This document shows positions 14,124 to 21,778 of a stretch of DNA of 64,000 nt, in pieces (within the stretch, counting starts at the first letter, position 1; each line of letters starts with the position of its first letter). The stretch spans positions 32,601 through 96,600 of the forward strand of contig JAZNJH010000008.1 in assembly GCA_045577925.1 (NCBI GenBank), read 5' to 3'. The translations under genes were made by a program, and so were the position numbers. Source of the DNA: UBA4717 sp045577925. GTDB lineage: Bacteria; Bacillota; Clostridia; Oscillospirales; CAG-272. A model generated the notes under the pieces. The model saw only the letters and a list, made by a program, of their open reading frames with translations. It did no database searches and was not told the DNA's origin.

Positions 14124-15420
14124 ATATAATTTCAAAAATAAGCGGATGCTCTTCAGGTTTGCTATCAGAATAAGTTATCGATGACTTAAATATTTCAAAG
14201 GCTTCGGTGGCAAGCGCGGGAGTTGATGTGTGAAGCTCGGCAATTATATCGCCATCATTAACCTTGTCACCCGTTTTTTTCTTTAGAATAATACCGGCAA
14301 GCGGATCAATCCTTGAATTTTTGTCTGTACGGCCTGCACCGAGTTTTGTACTTGCAAGCCCAATCTTCTCTGTGTCCATAGCACAGATATACCCCTCGGT
14401 TTCAGCTTTCACCGGTACGACAACATTTGCTTTGCCAAACATATCGGGTGCTGATATATAACGAACGTCACCGCCTTGATACCCGATCCACTCAATAAAC
14501 TTTTTGTATGCCGAACCCGATGCAAGTGTCTCACGGGCAAGCTCTATACCTTCAGAGTCGGATATTCCTCTGACAGATGCTACAATCATTCCTGCAAGCG
14601 TTATCGAAACCTCTCTTAAATCGTCAGGGCCTCTTCCGGCAAGCACTTCAATCGCTTCCTTAACTTCAAGCACGTTGCCGATAGCATAGCCGAGAGGCGT
14701 GTTCATGTCCGTTAAAGCCGCGCGAACGTTTCTGCCGCATCTTTTTCCGATATCACACATAATATGTGCCAGTTTCTTTGCGCTTTCAATATCGTGCATG
14801 AAAGCGCCGCTTCCGACTTTTACGTCAAGTACTATATTATGAGAGCCTGCGGCGATTTTCTTGCTCATTATACTTGATGCAATAAGTGGCGCCGATTCAA
14901 CCGTGCCCGTAACGTCTCTGAGGGCATAAAGCGCCTTGTCGGCCGGAGCAAGCAAACCACTTTGACCAACAACCGCTATGTTTATATCTTTCACCTGATT
15001 TATAAATTCAATGGGCGTAAGCTCACTTTTGTAGCCGGGTATACTTTCAAGCTTGTCAACAGTACCGCCGGTGTGGCCCAGCGCCCGGCCTGACATTTTC
15101 GCTATCTTACATTCAAGCGCCGCCGTAATTGGCGCTACTATAAGCGTTGTTTTGTCGCCAACACCGCCCGTGCTGTGCTTGTCAGCAGAGAGCTTGCCAA
15201 AAACAGAAAGATCGAGCATATCACCCGACTTAGCCATGGCATCGGTAAGCTTTGCAGTCTCTTTTGTCGTCATACCGGCAAAACAAACAGCCATAAGGAA
15301 AGCTGAGAGCTGATAATCGGGTATGGAAGCACCGGTAACACCGTCTATCAGAAAATCTATCTCGTAATCTGAAAGCTCCTGACCCGAGCGCTTCTTTTTT
15401 ATTATGTCAATAAAGTTCAT
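14122..15420 (-). CDS. pdp: Pyrimidine-nucleoside phosphorylase
   Basis: Phosphorolyses uridine and thymidine to base plus (deoxy)ribose 1-phosphate. The 432-residue protein shows LSDYEIDFLIDGVTG and the signature SADKHSTGGVGDKTTL (about 77-92), with the phosphate and nucleoside site DVKVGSGAFM near residue 200, and a C-terminal barrel-sandwich domain. It is related to thymidine phosphorylase DeoA; B. subtilis Pdp accepts both substrates. GGAGG precedes the ATG. It is the last gene of the deo operon, 10 bases after deoB. Confidence 0.94.
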   Translation of the reverse strand: MNFIDIIKKKRSGQELSDYEIDFLIDGVTGASIPDYQLSAFLMAVCFAGMTTKETAKLTDAMAKSGDMLDLSVFGKLSADKHSTGGVGDKTTLIVAPITAALECKIAKMSGRALGHTGGTVDKLESIPGYKSELTPIEFINQVKDINIAVVGQSGLLAPADKALYALRDVTGTVESAPLIASSIMSKKIAAGSHNIVLDVKVGSGAFMHDIESAKKLAHIMCDIGKRCGRNVRAALTDMNTPLGYAIGNVLEVKEAIEVLAGRGPDDLREVSITLAGMIVASVRGISDSEGIELARETLASGSAYKKFIEWIGYQGGDVRYISAPDMFGKANVVVPVKAETEGYICAMDTEKIGLASTKLGAGRTDKNSRIDPLAGIILKKKTGDKVNDGDIIAELHTSTPALATEAFEIFKSSITYSDSKPEEHPLIFEII

Positions 15421-15430
15421 ATTGCCTCCA

Positions 15431-16603
15431 TTATCGCTTTAAAATGGCATCAGCAAAGCTTTTGCCGGGAGTTTCAAAATCAACTCCAAGTATGTCGCAT
15501 ATAGTAGCCGCAATATCTGCAAATGTTGATCTTGTTGAAAGATTAACAGGCCTTATATCTTTTCCGTAAATAAGCAGGGGAGTGTATTCACGCGTGTGAT
15601 CGGTGCTTAGGTCGCCCGGATCACAACCATGGTCTGCCGTGATGAAAAGAATATCACTATCGTTCATTTTATCAATAAAACTTGAAATTTGCTTGTCTGC
15701 TTCAGACAAAGCCTTTGCATATCCGTCAATATCGTTTCTGTGACCGTAAATTGAATCAAAATCAACGAGGTTTGTAAAGCACAGACCGCTAAAATCACGA
15801 TTTAATAGTTCATGAGTCAGCCTCATACCATCATCATTTGATTTTGATAGCAACGTATCGGTAACACCACAACCTGCAAAAATATCCGTTATTTTGCCAA
15901 TGGCAATTACGTCACCGCCGCTTGTTTTGATCGCATCAAGCATAGTTTCACTCGTTGGTTCAAGTGAAAAATCGTGCCTGTTCGCTGTGCGCTTGAACTT
16001 GGGATACTCTCCAATAAACGGCCGGGCAATAACTCTGCCAACAGCATGCCTGCCACAGAGAAGCTTTCGCGCTATACGGCAATATTCGTATAGCTTTTCA
16101 GGTGCTACTATATCTTCGTGCGCGGCTATCTGGAAAACGCTGTCCGCGGAAGTATAGACGATAAGCGCACCGCTTTGAATATGTTCCCGTCCATAATCGC
16201 GTATAACATCTGTTCCGGAATAAGGCTTGTTGCACAAAATCTTTCTTCCTGTAAGTCTTTCAAACTCGCTTATTATCTCATCAGGAAATCCGTTAGGATA
16301 AGTTGGCAGAGGAGTGTCAGATATGATTCCAGCAATCTCCCAATGGCCAATCGTAGTATCCTTGCCGCATGAAGCCTCAGACATACGTGCATACGCCGCA
16401 AGTGGCGAATCTATACAACCTAAATATTCCTGTCCATCAATATTTCCTATTCCAAGACGTTTAAGTGTCGGAATATTAAAATACGCAGAGCTTGAAATGC
16501 GTCTGAGCGTATCAGTTTCTTCATCGTGAAAGTCAGCGGCATCAGGCATGGCACCGATTCCGAGACTGTCGAGGACTATCAAAAATATTTTTCTGTTGTT
16601 CAT
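15431..16603 (-). CDS. deoB: Phosphopentomutase
   Basis: Interconverts (deoxy)ribose 1-phosphate and 5-phosphate, linking the phosphorylases to the pentose pathway. The 390-residue alkaline-phosphatase-superfamily enzyme has LIVLDSLGIGAMPDA (about 6-20), the phosphorylated-Thr motif GKDTTIGHWE (near 81) and ITADHGCDPG (near 327), which carry the dinuclear metal site. It overlaps deoD by 4 bases. Confidence 0.95.
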   Translation of the reverse strand: MNNRKIFLIVLDSLGIGAMPDAADFHDEETDTLRRISSSAYFNIPTLKRLGIGNIDGQEYLGCIDSPLAAYARMSEASCGKDTTIGHWEIAGIISDTPLPTYPNGFPDEIISEFERLTGRKILCNKPYSGTDVIRDYGREHIQSGALIVYTSADSVFQIAAHEDIVAPEKLYEYCRIARKLLCGRHAVGRVIARPFIGEYPKFKRTANRHDFSLEPTSETMLDAIKTSGGDVIAIGKITDIFAGCGVTDTLLSKSNDDGMRLTHELLNRDFSGLCFTNLVDFDSIYGHRNDIDGYAKALSEADKQISSFIDKMNDSDILFITADHGCDPGDLSTDHTREYTPLLIYGKDIRPVNLSTRSTFADIAATICDILGVDFETPGKSFADAILKR

Positions 16604-17328
16604 TTATTCTCCATTTTGACTGCCGTGTCAAGTGCAATCTCCATCATCTTCACAAAGGTAGTCTGTCTTTCTTCGCTTGTTGTCTGCTCGCCTGTCAGTA
16701 TATGGTCTGATATCGTGCATATAGCAAGTGCAGACTTTCCTGCGCGTGCTGCAGTCATATATAGGCCTGCCGCTTCCATTTCAACTGCGAGTACACCCAT
16801 TTTTCTCCATGCGTCTGTTGCAGATATATCATCACTGTAAAATCTGTCAGAAGATAGCAGATTGCCAACGTGGAAAGTGCTATTATGCTTTTCTGCCTGC
16901 TCTATGGCAGTTTTCATAAGAGTATAGTCTGCAATCGGTGCGAAGCTTCCGGGAAGCCTATACTGTCCTGCAAATGCAGAATCAGTGCAGGCGCCCATAC
17001 CGATAACTATATCTCTGAGCTTTAATTTTTCGCTCATAGCACCTGCAGAGCCTATTCTGATAATGTTTTCAACGCCAAAGAAATTGTAAAGCTCGTATGA
17101 GTATATTCCGATTGACGGCATGCCCATACCGCTCGCCATAACACTTACGTTAACACCTTTGTATTTTCCCGTATATCCCTGAATTGAACGTACGTTGTTT
17201 ATAAGTCTTGCATTTTCAAGAAAGTTTTTTGCAACAAATTCGCTTCTTAAAGGGTCGCCGGGCATGAGGACGGTTTTAGCAAAATCATCAGGGGTAGCAT
17301 TTATGTGAGGAGTAGGGTAGTTTTTCAT
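16600..17328 (-). CDS. deoD: Purine-nucleoside phosphorylase, DeoD type
   Basis: Cleaves purine (deoxy)ribonucleosides with phosphate. The 242-residue hexameric-type enzyme has the phosphate loop MPGDPLRSEFVAKNFLENA, GSAGAM (near 95), the ribose/base motif VEMEAAGLY near 178 and catalytic Asp in CTISDH near 203. A good AAGGAAGG site precedes the start. It lies between deoC and deoB in the same operon. Confidence 0.95.
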   Translation of the reverse strand: MKNYPTPHINATPDDFAKTVLMPGDPLRSEFVAKNFLENARLINNVRSIQGYTGKYKGVNVSVMASGMGMPSIGIYSYELYNFFGVENIIRIGSAGAMSEKLKLRDIVIGMGACTDSAFAGQYRLPGSFAPIADYTLMKTAIEQAEKHNSTFHVGNLLSSDRFYSDDISATDAWRKMGVLAVEMEAAGLYMTAARAGKSALAICTISDHILTGEQTTSEERQTTFVKMMEIALDTAVKMENK

Positions 17329-17349
17329 TTTGTAAACCTTCCTTGTATA

Positions 17350-18015
17350 TCAATATCCGCTTGCATTTTCATTTTTAACAAGCTTTACGATTCTACTCGT
17401 GCCGAGTCTTGAAGCGCCGAGTTTTATAAACTCCTTGGCATCTTCAAGGGATGAGATGCCGCCTGCAGCCTTGATTTTTACGTGAGGTGCAACATGGTCT
17501 GAAAAGAGAATGATGTCTTCTTTCGTAGCACCGCCGGTAGAAAAACCTGTTGACGTTTTAATATAATCCGCACCCGACTTACTGACTATTTCGCACATTT
17601 TGATTTTTTCTTCATCAGTTAAAAGACACGTTTCAATAATAACTTTGAGTATTTTGTCACCGCAGGCAGCCTTTACAGCTTTGATCTCAGCAAGGATATT
17701 ATCATATTCTCGATCCTTGAGCATGCCGAGATTTATGACCATGTCAATCTCATCAGCACCGTTTTCGATAGCATTAGCCGCTTCGAAGCGCTTAGCTTCT
17801 GTAGTTGAATATCCGTTTGGAAATCCGATAACTGTGCATATACGTACACGTGAATTGGCGTATTCAGCCGCTCTTTTTACAAAAGAAGCAGGAATACACA
17901 CAGAAGCAGTCTTGTAAGCTATTCCGTCATCAATGATCTGTTTAATATCAGAAAACTTTGCAGTTGTGGAGAGCAGAGTATGGTCGACCTTCGCGAGAAT
18001 TTCTTTTATGTCCAT
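17350..18015 (-). CDS. deoC: Deoxyribose-phosphate aldolase
   Basis: Splits deoxyribose 5-phosphate into glyceraldehyde 3-phosphate and acetaldehyde. The 221-residue class I aldolase has DEIDMVINLGML, the Schiff-base lysine in VKIKAAGGISS and the second active lysine in YIKTSTGFSTGGAT. The start is put at ATG 18015: the in-frame GTG at 18024 overlaps the ribosome site AAGGTG. It is the first gene of the operon after an extended -10 promoter. Confidence 0.95.
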   Translation of the reverse strand: MDIKEILAKVDHTLLSTTAKFSDIKQIIDDGIAYKTASVCIPASFVKRAAEYANSRVRICTVIGFPNGYSTTEAKRFEAANAIENGADEIDMVINLGMLKDREYDNILAEIKAVKAACGDKILKVIIETCLLTDEEKIKMCEIVSKSGADYIKTSTGFSTGGATKEDIILFSDHVAPHVKIKAAGGISSLEDAKEFIKLGASRLGTSRIVKLVKNENASGY

Positions 18016-18051
18016 TATTTTCACCTTCTAAAGAAAATGTATTACATCTAT

Positions 18052-18080
18052 AATATAGCATAATTATAAAAATTTGTAAA
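18052..18080 (-). promoter_or_regulatory. Promoter of the deoC-deoD-deoB-pdp operon
   Basis: Read on the minus strand: TTTACA (18080-18075) and TATATT (18057-18052) with a 17-base spacer and a TGC extended -10. No clear operator is visible around it. Confidence 0.8.
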
Positions 18081-18128
18081 GCGAAAAAAAGTCGATATTT
18101 GTCTAAACGAAAAATTTAATTGCATCCA

Positions 18129-18157
18129 TTGACAAATATCCGCTTATAATGTATAAT
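18129..18157 (+). promoter_or_regulatory. Consensus promoter of the queuosine-precursor transporter
   Basis: Perfect TTGACA (18129-18134) and TATAAT (18152-18157) with 17 bases between. Confidence 0.9.
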
Positions 18158-18170
18158 GTAGTAGTAAAAT

Positions 18171-18270
18171 CGGACAGTTCGAAACCATCCTGTCCTTAAA
18201 CAAAACTATGGGCAATTCTTATAAAGATGTGCTTTTTCTATGCGCCCGTAGTGGCGCATTTTATTTTTTG
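18171..18270 (+). ncRNA. preQ1 riboswitch, class III-like, with terminator platform
   Basis: GGACAG (18172-18177) pairs with CTGTCC (18190-18195) around the loop TTCGAAACCATC. CCAT in that loop (18185-18188) can form a pseudoknot with ATGG (18208-18211). A downstream terminator follows: ATGCGCC/GGCGCAT (18240-18246, 18253-18259) with a TTTATTTTTT tract. ATGTGC (18227-18232) can compete for the same GCGCAT strand. The layout and the gene it controls match the preQ1-III class described in Ruminococcaceae-type bacteria. The class assignment is from memory of the motif; a covariance search would settle it. Confidence 0.65.
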
Positions 18271-18281
18271 AGAGGTTATAT

Positions 18282-18989
18282 ATGACAAACGAATTACTGC
18301 TAATAGGTTCTGTGGTATTGATATTTGGTTCAGTTCTTGTCTCTTACCGTTTGTTCGGCAAACTCGGACTATATGCAATGACCGTTATTGCAACGGTGTT
18401 TGCAAATATTGAAGTGCTGATTTTAGTTGATGGATTTGGGCTTGAGCAAACGCTTGGAAACGTAATGTTTGCTTCCACATATCTTATAACGGATATATTA
18501 AGCGAAAACGAAGGAAAGAAAAGCGCATCAAGAGCCGTGTGGTTAGGCGTTTTTACTTCAGTCATTATGCTTGTATTTACTCAGTATTGGATGCTGTACG
18601 AGCCTGCCCAGAGCGACTGGGCAAGCCCACATATCAGCGCAGTATTTTCAACAACGCCGCGAATGTTAGCTGCAAGCTTTCTCGGTTACGTTATATCACA
18701 ACGCTTTGACGTATGGCTATATCACATGTTATGGGATTTAACAACAATGAAATGCGGAGATAAAACCCGATATTTGTGGTTTCGCAATAACGTTGCAACA
18801 CTCATTTCGCAGGTTATAAATACCGTAATATTCACAACGATTGCGTTTGCAGGCTGGTACGATACAAAAACGCTTATATCTATCATGTTGTCAAGCTACG
18901 TAGTATATATATTCACGAGCTTGCTTGATACCCCGGCACTTTACCTCGCACGGCGCATGAAAGCAAAAGTTAAAAAGGAGACACTTTGA
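18282..18989 (+). CDS. Queuosine precursor transporter, YhhQ family
   Basis: A 235-residue inner-membrane protein with about six hydrophobic helices. It has the family features LGNVMFASTYLITDILSENEGKK (split over residues 59-81) and FRNNVATLISQVINTVIF near 172. YhhQ/QPTR proteins import preQ0, preQ1 or queuine for tRNA modification. The riboswitch-like leader and the queA and tgt genes elsewhere in the window support this role, with preQ1 the likely cargo. The start ATG 18282 follows AGAGG. The stop codon lies in the loop of the terminator shared with nrdR. Confidence 0.9.
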   Translation: MTNELLLIGSVVLIFGSVLVSYRLFGKLGLYAMTVIATVFANIEVLILVDGFGLEQTLGNVMFASTYLITDILSENEGKKSASRAVWLGVFTSVIMLVFTQYWMLYEPAQSDWASPHISAVFSTTPRMLAASFLGYVISQRFDVWLYHMLWDLTTMKCGDKTRYLWFRNNVATLISQVINTVIFTTIAFAGWYDTKTLISIMLSSYVVYIFTSLLDTPALYLARRMKAKVKKETL

Positions 18990-19003
18990 AAGTGTCTCCT
19001 TTT
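18977..19003. terminator. Bidirectional terminator between the transporter and nrdR
   Basis: GGAGACACTT (18977-18986) pairs with AAGTGTCTCC (18990-18999) around TGA, which is the stop codon of the transporter gene. A and T runs flank it on both sides. Confidence 0.85.
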
Positions 19004-19005
19004 CA

Positions 19006-19467
19006 TTATTTCTGATTTTTGCGCAGAATGTCCTCAATTTCGTGCATAAAGGTTTCAACGTCCTTGAATTCACGGTAAACAGAAGCAAATCTGACGTAAG
19101 AAACAGCGTCAATCTCCTTGAGATTGTCCATTACCATACTTCCGATCGTACTGACGTGAACTTCATTTTTGAGCGTGTTGTGAAGTTCGTTTTCGATGTC
19201 GTTAACGATCTTTTCCATCTGTTCAACGCTTACAGGACGCTTCTGGCAAGCATGCATGATACCGTTTAATACTTTAGTTCTGTCAAATGGCTCGCGGCTG
19301 TCGTTCTTTTTTATCACCATAAGCGGGATAGTCTCGATTACCTCATATGTCGTAAACCTGCGCTGGCAAGAAAGACATTCGCGTCTGCGGCGTATTGAAT
19401 TTCCCTCGTCTGTAGAGCGAGAGTCAATAACTTTGCTTTCAGTATGTCCGCAACCGGGGCATCTCAT
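19006..19467 (-). CDS. nrdR: Transcriptional repressor NrdR
   Basis: Represses ribonucleotide reductase genes according to ATP/dATP level. The 153-residue protein has the N-terminal zinc ribbon CPGC...CLSC (residues 3-34) with RRRRECLSCQRRFTTYE, then an ATP-cone domain (about 49-139) beginning VIKKNDSREPFDRTKVL. It lies 21 bases downstream of the GH31 gene on the same strand and may be cotranscribed with it. No NrdR box or nrd gene is seen in the window. Confidence 0.95.
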   Translation of the reverse strand: MRCPGCGHTESKVIDSRSTDEGNSIRRRRECLSCQRRFTTYEVIETIPLMVIKKNDSREPFDRTKVLNGIMHACQKRPVSVEQMEKIVNDIENELHNTLKNEVHVSTIGSMVMDNLKEIDAVSYVRFASVYREFKDVETFMHEIEDILRKNQK

Positions 19468-19488
19468 AAGCGTTTACCTTTCCTTGTT

Positions 19489-21642
19489 TTAGTCTCTTGC
19501 AGTGAAATTTACTGAATATGAATCAAGCTTGTTTTCAAGCACAACCTTAACATTGTTGCTGCCACCGTAAACATTGAGCTTGAATGTACGCTTTTCGGGT
19601 CTTCCTTCATAATCCTTGTCGGGAGCTGAAATTGTAACAACAGTTTCGTTAGCCTTTGCCGAGCAGGTAATTACAGTTTTGCAAGCCTCTGTGTTTTCAT
19701 ATTCGAGTGAAATCATATCATCTTCACGTAAGATGTATTCGGTATCTCCCTCGGGGTATATATCAAGTTCAATGATGCTCTTATCATAGTCACGGATACA
19801 CTGGTGTTCTGTGCCGGCGCAGGGAATAATAGCACCACGCTTAACAAAGAGCGCACCGCCTGTATGCTTGGGGAATACAGCAGGTATAGTCTGATTACCT
19901 TCATAAATCTTGCCTGTCCAGTAGTCCTCCCATTTGCCTTCAGGAAGAGTTACAGTATCGCCGTAAGCACAAACCATAATAGAGGGACCGAACATATACT
20001 GTGTTACACAGTCAAACGTAGGTTCAAATTCGGGGAATGCGAGAGGCATAGGTCTGATCATGGGAAGGGCCTCATCATGAGCTTCAAGTGCAGCAGAATA
20101 GATATAAGGATAAAGTCTGTATCTGAGTCTGTCGTAGAACTTGAACATTTCGTATAAATGCTCATCAGCATACCAGGGCTGAGTCATACCTGTCCATGAG
20201 TTGTAGTGAGCCCACGGCACGAAGAAGCCGAAGTGGATACTTTCGGGCTTATATACATACATATCGATTGTAGAGTTGGATAAGCCTGTCATAGCAAGTG
20301 TTAAGAGCCAACACATAGCACGATGCTGACCGCCGTTGTCGCCTGTATTGAATGCGCTCCACTTTTGTGTTCCGATATAACCGCCGCAGTAGTGGTGCAT
20401 AGGACGTGTGCCTAATTTTTCTGCAGTACCCTCGTAAACCTGCTTGGTAAGAAGTACCTGATTTAAGTTGTGCATGTGAAGCTGAGGTACGCCGTTAACA
20501 TAGGTAAGCTCAGGATGGCATGTCCATACGTGGTCTGCAGGGTCAAGCTTGAAGCCGTCTATACCGTACTCAGTCTGAATGCCAAGGTGCTTGTACCAGG
20601 GCTCATACTGATTTTTGTCATCGCCTCTGTAAACTCTTTCAGCCTCGTCTGTAAGGTCATAGCTTTCACAGAACCAAAGGGAAGTGTGAATACCCTTTCT
20701 TCTGAGAGCAGCAACGAAACTACCGGTAGTAGTACGTGACTGATACCATTCGGGCATGTGGAAGCGTTCCATATTCCACTGCGTTTCAGTAGAGAAATCA
20801 TAGAATTGTGTCATCCATCCGGGTTCAATACTGAACATGTCAACAGGTACCTTTTCGCCTCTGAAACGTTCAGCATCGTGTAAAAGTTCAAACTGGTTTG
20901 TGTTAATAGGTGCAACGTATGTAAGACCGTAAGCCCAGCCGGGAAGTACCATTGACTTGCCTGTAAGCTTAGTATAGCCTTTAAGGATTTCCTGATAGTT
21001 GCCGTAGAAAACAAATACGTCAAGATGATCATCCTCACCGCTGACGATTACCTTGTCATTATACTGTTCACAAATATCAACAAAGTGTCTTGCATTAGCA
21101 TTTATAAGCATACCCCAGCCGCCGCTTGACATAAAGAAGGGTACGGGAATTTCATTGTACTGATAGAAGGTCCAGTTCTGATAAGCTCTGCCGCGAAGTT
21201 CAAGTTTGTTGCTTGAGCCTTCGCCGAGACCGTAGAAGCGCTCCTTATCTCCAACTTCAACAGAAATACCGAAGTGGTGACCGGGTTCATATAATCCGAG
21301 AGTCATATCCGGAGTACCGGTGCGGGGAGGAGCAGAACGGGAGTTAGGGTTACCCTCAGCCACTGTGCTGTTTAGCTTATAGTCTTCAAATTTATCCAAA
21401 AGATATTTTGAAGCATCTGACCAGAATTTATTGTCGTCATCAGGACGGAAATCAAACTTTAAAGTAAGGTCTCCTGCTTTTAAAACGCCGGTCTCTGCAT
21501 CAAATGTGGCACCATCTGTTGCCTCTTCCACGGCGGCCTTTACTATGTCATATCTTTCGGTAAGAGTCTGCTTACCGTCGTAGTTTGCATCAGTAATCCT
21601 GAAAATGCCGTTTGCAATCTGCTTTCCAATAACTTTTTTCAT
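19489..21642 (-). CDS. Glycoside hydrolase family 31
   Basis: A 717-residue retaining alpha-glycosidase of family GH31 (alpha-glucosidase or alpha-xylosidase type). The N-terminal galactose-mutarotase-like domain holds RFYGLGEGSSNKLELRG (about 135-151). The catalytic barrel has the nucleophile Asp367 in GIDGFKLDPADH and the probable acid/base Asp435 in FNTGDNGGQHR, followed by PMIRPM-type strands and a C-terminal beta domain. There is no signal peptide, so it acts inside the cell on imported oligosaccharides. It has its own promoter and an AAAGGA site. Substrate is not deducible from these motifs. Confidence 0.9.
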   Translation of the reverse strand: MKKVIGKQIANGIFRITDANYDGKQTLTERYDIVKAAVEEATDGATFDAETGVLKAGDLTLKFDFRPDDDNKFWSDASKYLLDKFEDYKLNSTVAEGNPNSRSAPPRTGTPDMTLGLYEPGHHFGISVEVGDKERFYGLGEGSSNKLELRGRAYQNWTFYQYNEIPVPFFMSSGGWGMLINANARHFVDICEQYNDKVIVSGEDDHLDVFVFYGNYQEILKGYTKLTGKSMVLPGWAYGLTYVAPINTNQFELLHDAERFRGEKVPVDMFSIEPGWMTQFYDFSTETQWNMERFHMPEWYQSRTTTGSFVAALRRKGIHTSLWFCESYDLTDEAERVYRGDDKNQYEPWYKHLGIQTEYGIDGFKLDPADHVWTCHPELTYVNGVPQLHMHNLNQVLLTKQVYEGTAEKLGTRPMHHYCGGYIGTQKWSAFNTGDNGGQHRAMCWLLTLAMTGLSNSTIDMYVYKPESIHFGFFVPWAHYNSWTGMTQPWYADEHLYEMFKFYDRLRYRLYPYIYSAALEAHDEALPMIRPMPLAFPEFEPTFDCVTQYMFGPSIMVCAYGDTVTLPEGKWEDYWTGKIYEGNQTIPAVFPKHTGGALFVKRGAIIPCAGTEHQCIRDYDKSIIELDIYPEGDTEYILREDDMISLEYENTEACKTVITCSAKANETVVTISAPDKDYEGRPEKRTFKLNVYGGSNNVKVVLENKLDSYSVNFTARD

Positions 21643-21684
21643 GTCATAATTCCTTTCGGCAATTTATGTATTTAAGTTATAATA

Positions 21685-21713
21685 ATATTATCATAAGAAT
21701 AGTAAAAAGTCAA
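21685..21713 (-). promoter_or_regulatory. Promoter of the GH31 gene
   Basis: On the minus strand TTGACT (21713-21708) and TAATAT (21690-21685), 17 bases apart, with TGA before the -10. Confidence 0.75.
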
Positions 21714-21738
21714 TAAAAATATGGCTTTTTTAAAAGAA

Positions 21739-21769
21739 AAAAGCGGTGACCAAACGTGTCACCGCTTTT
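21739..21769 (-). terminator. Terminator after ftsH
   Basis: AAAAGCGGTGAC (21739-21750) pairs with GTCACCGCTTTT (21758-21769). Read on the minus strand the hairpin is followed by a long T-rich tract, ending the seven-gene operon. Confidence 0.85.
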
Positions 21770-21778
21770 GTGTAGATA

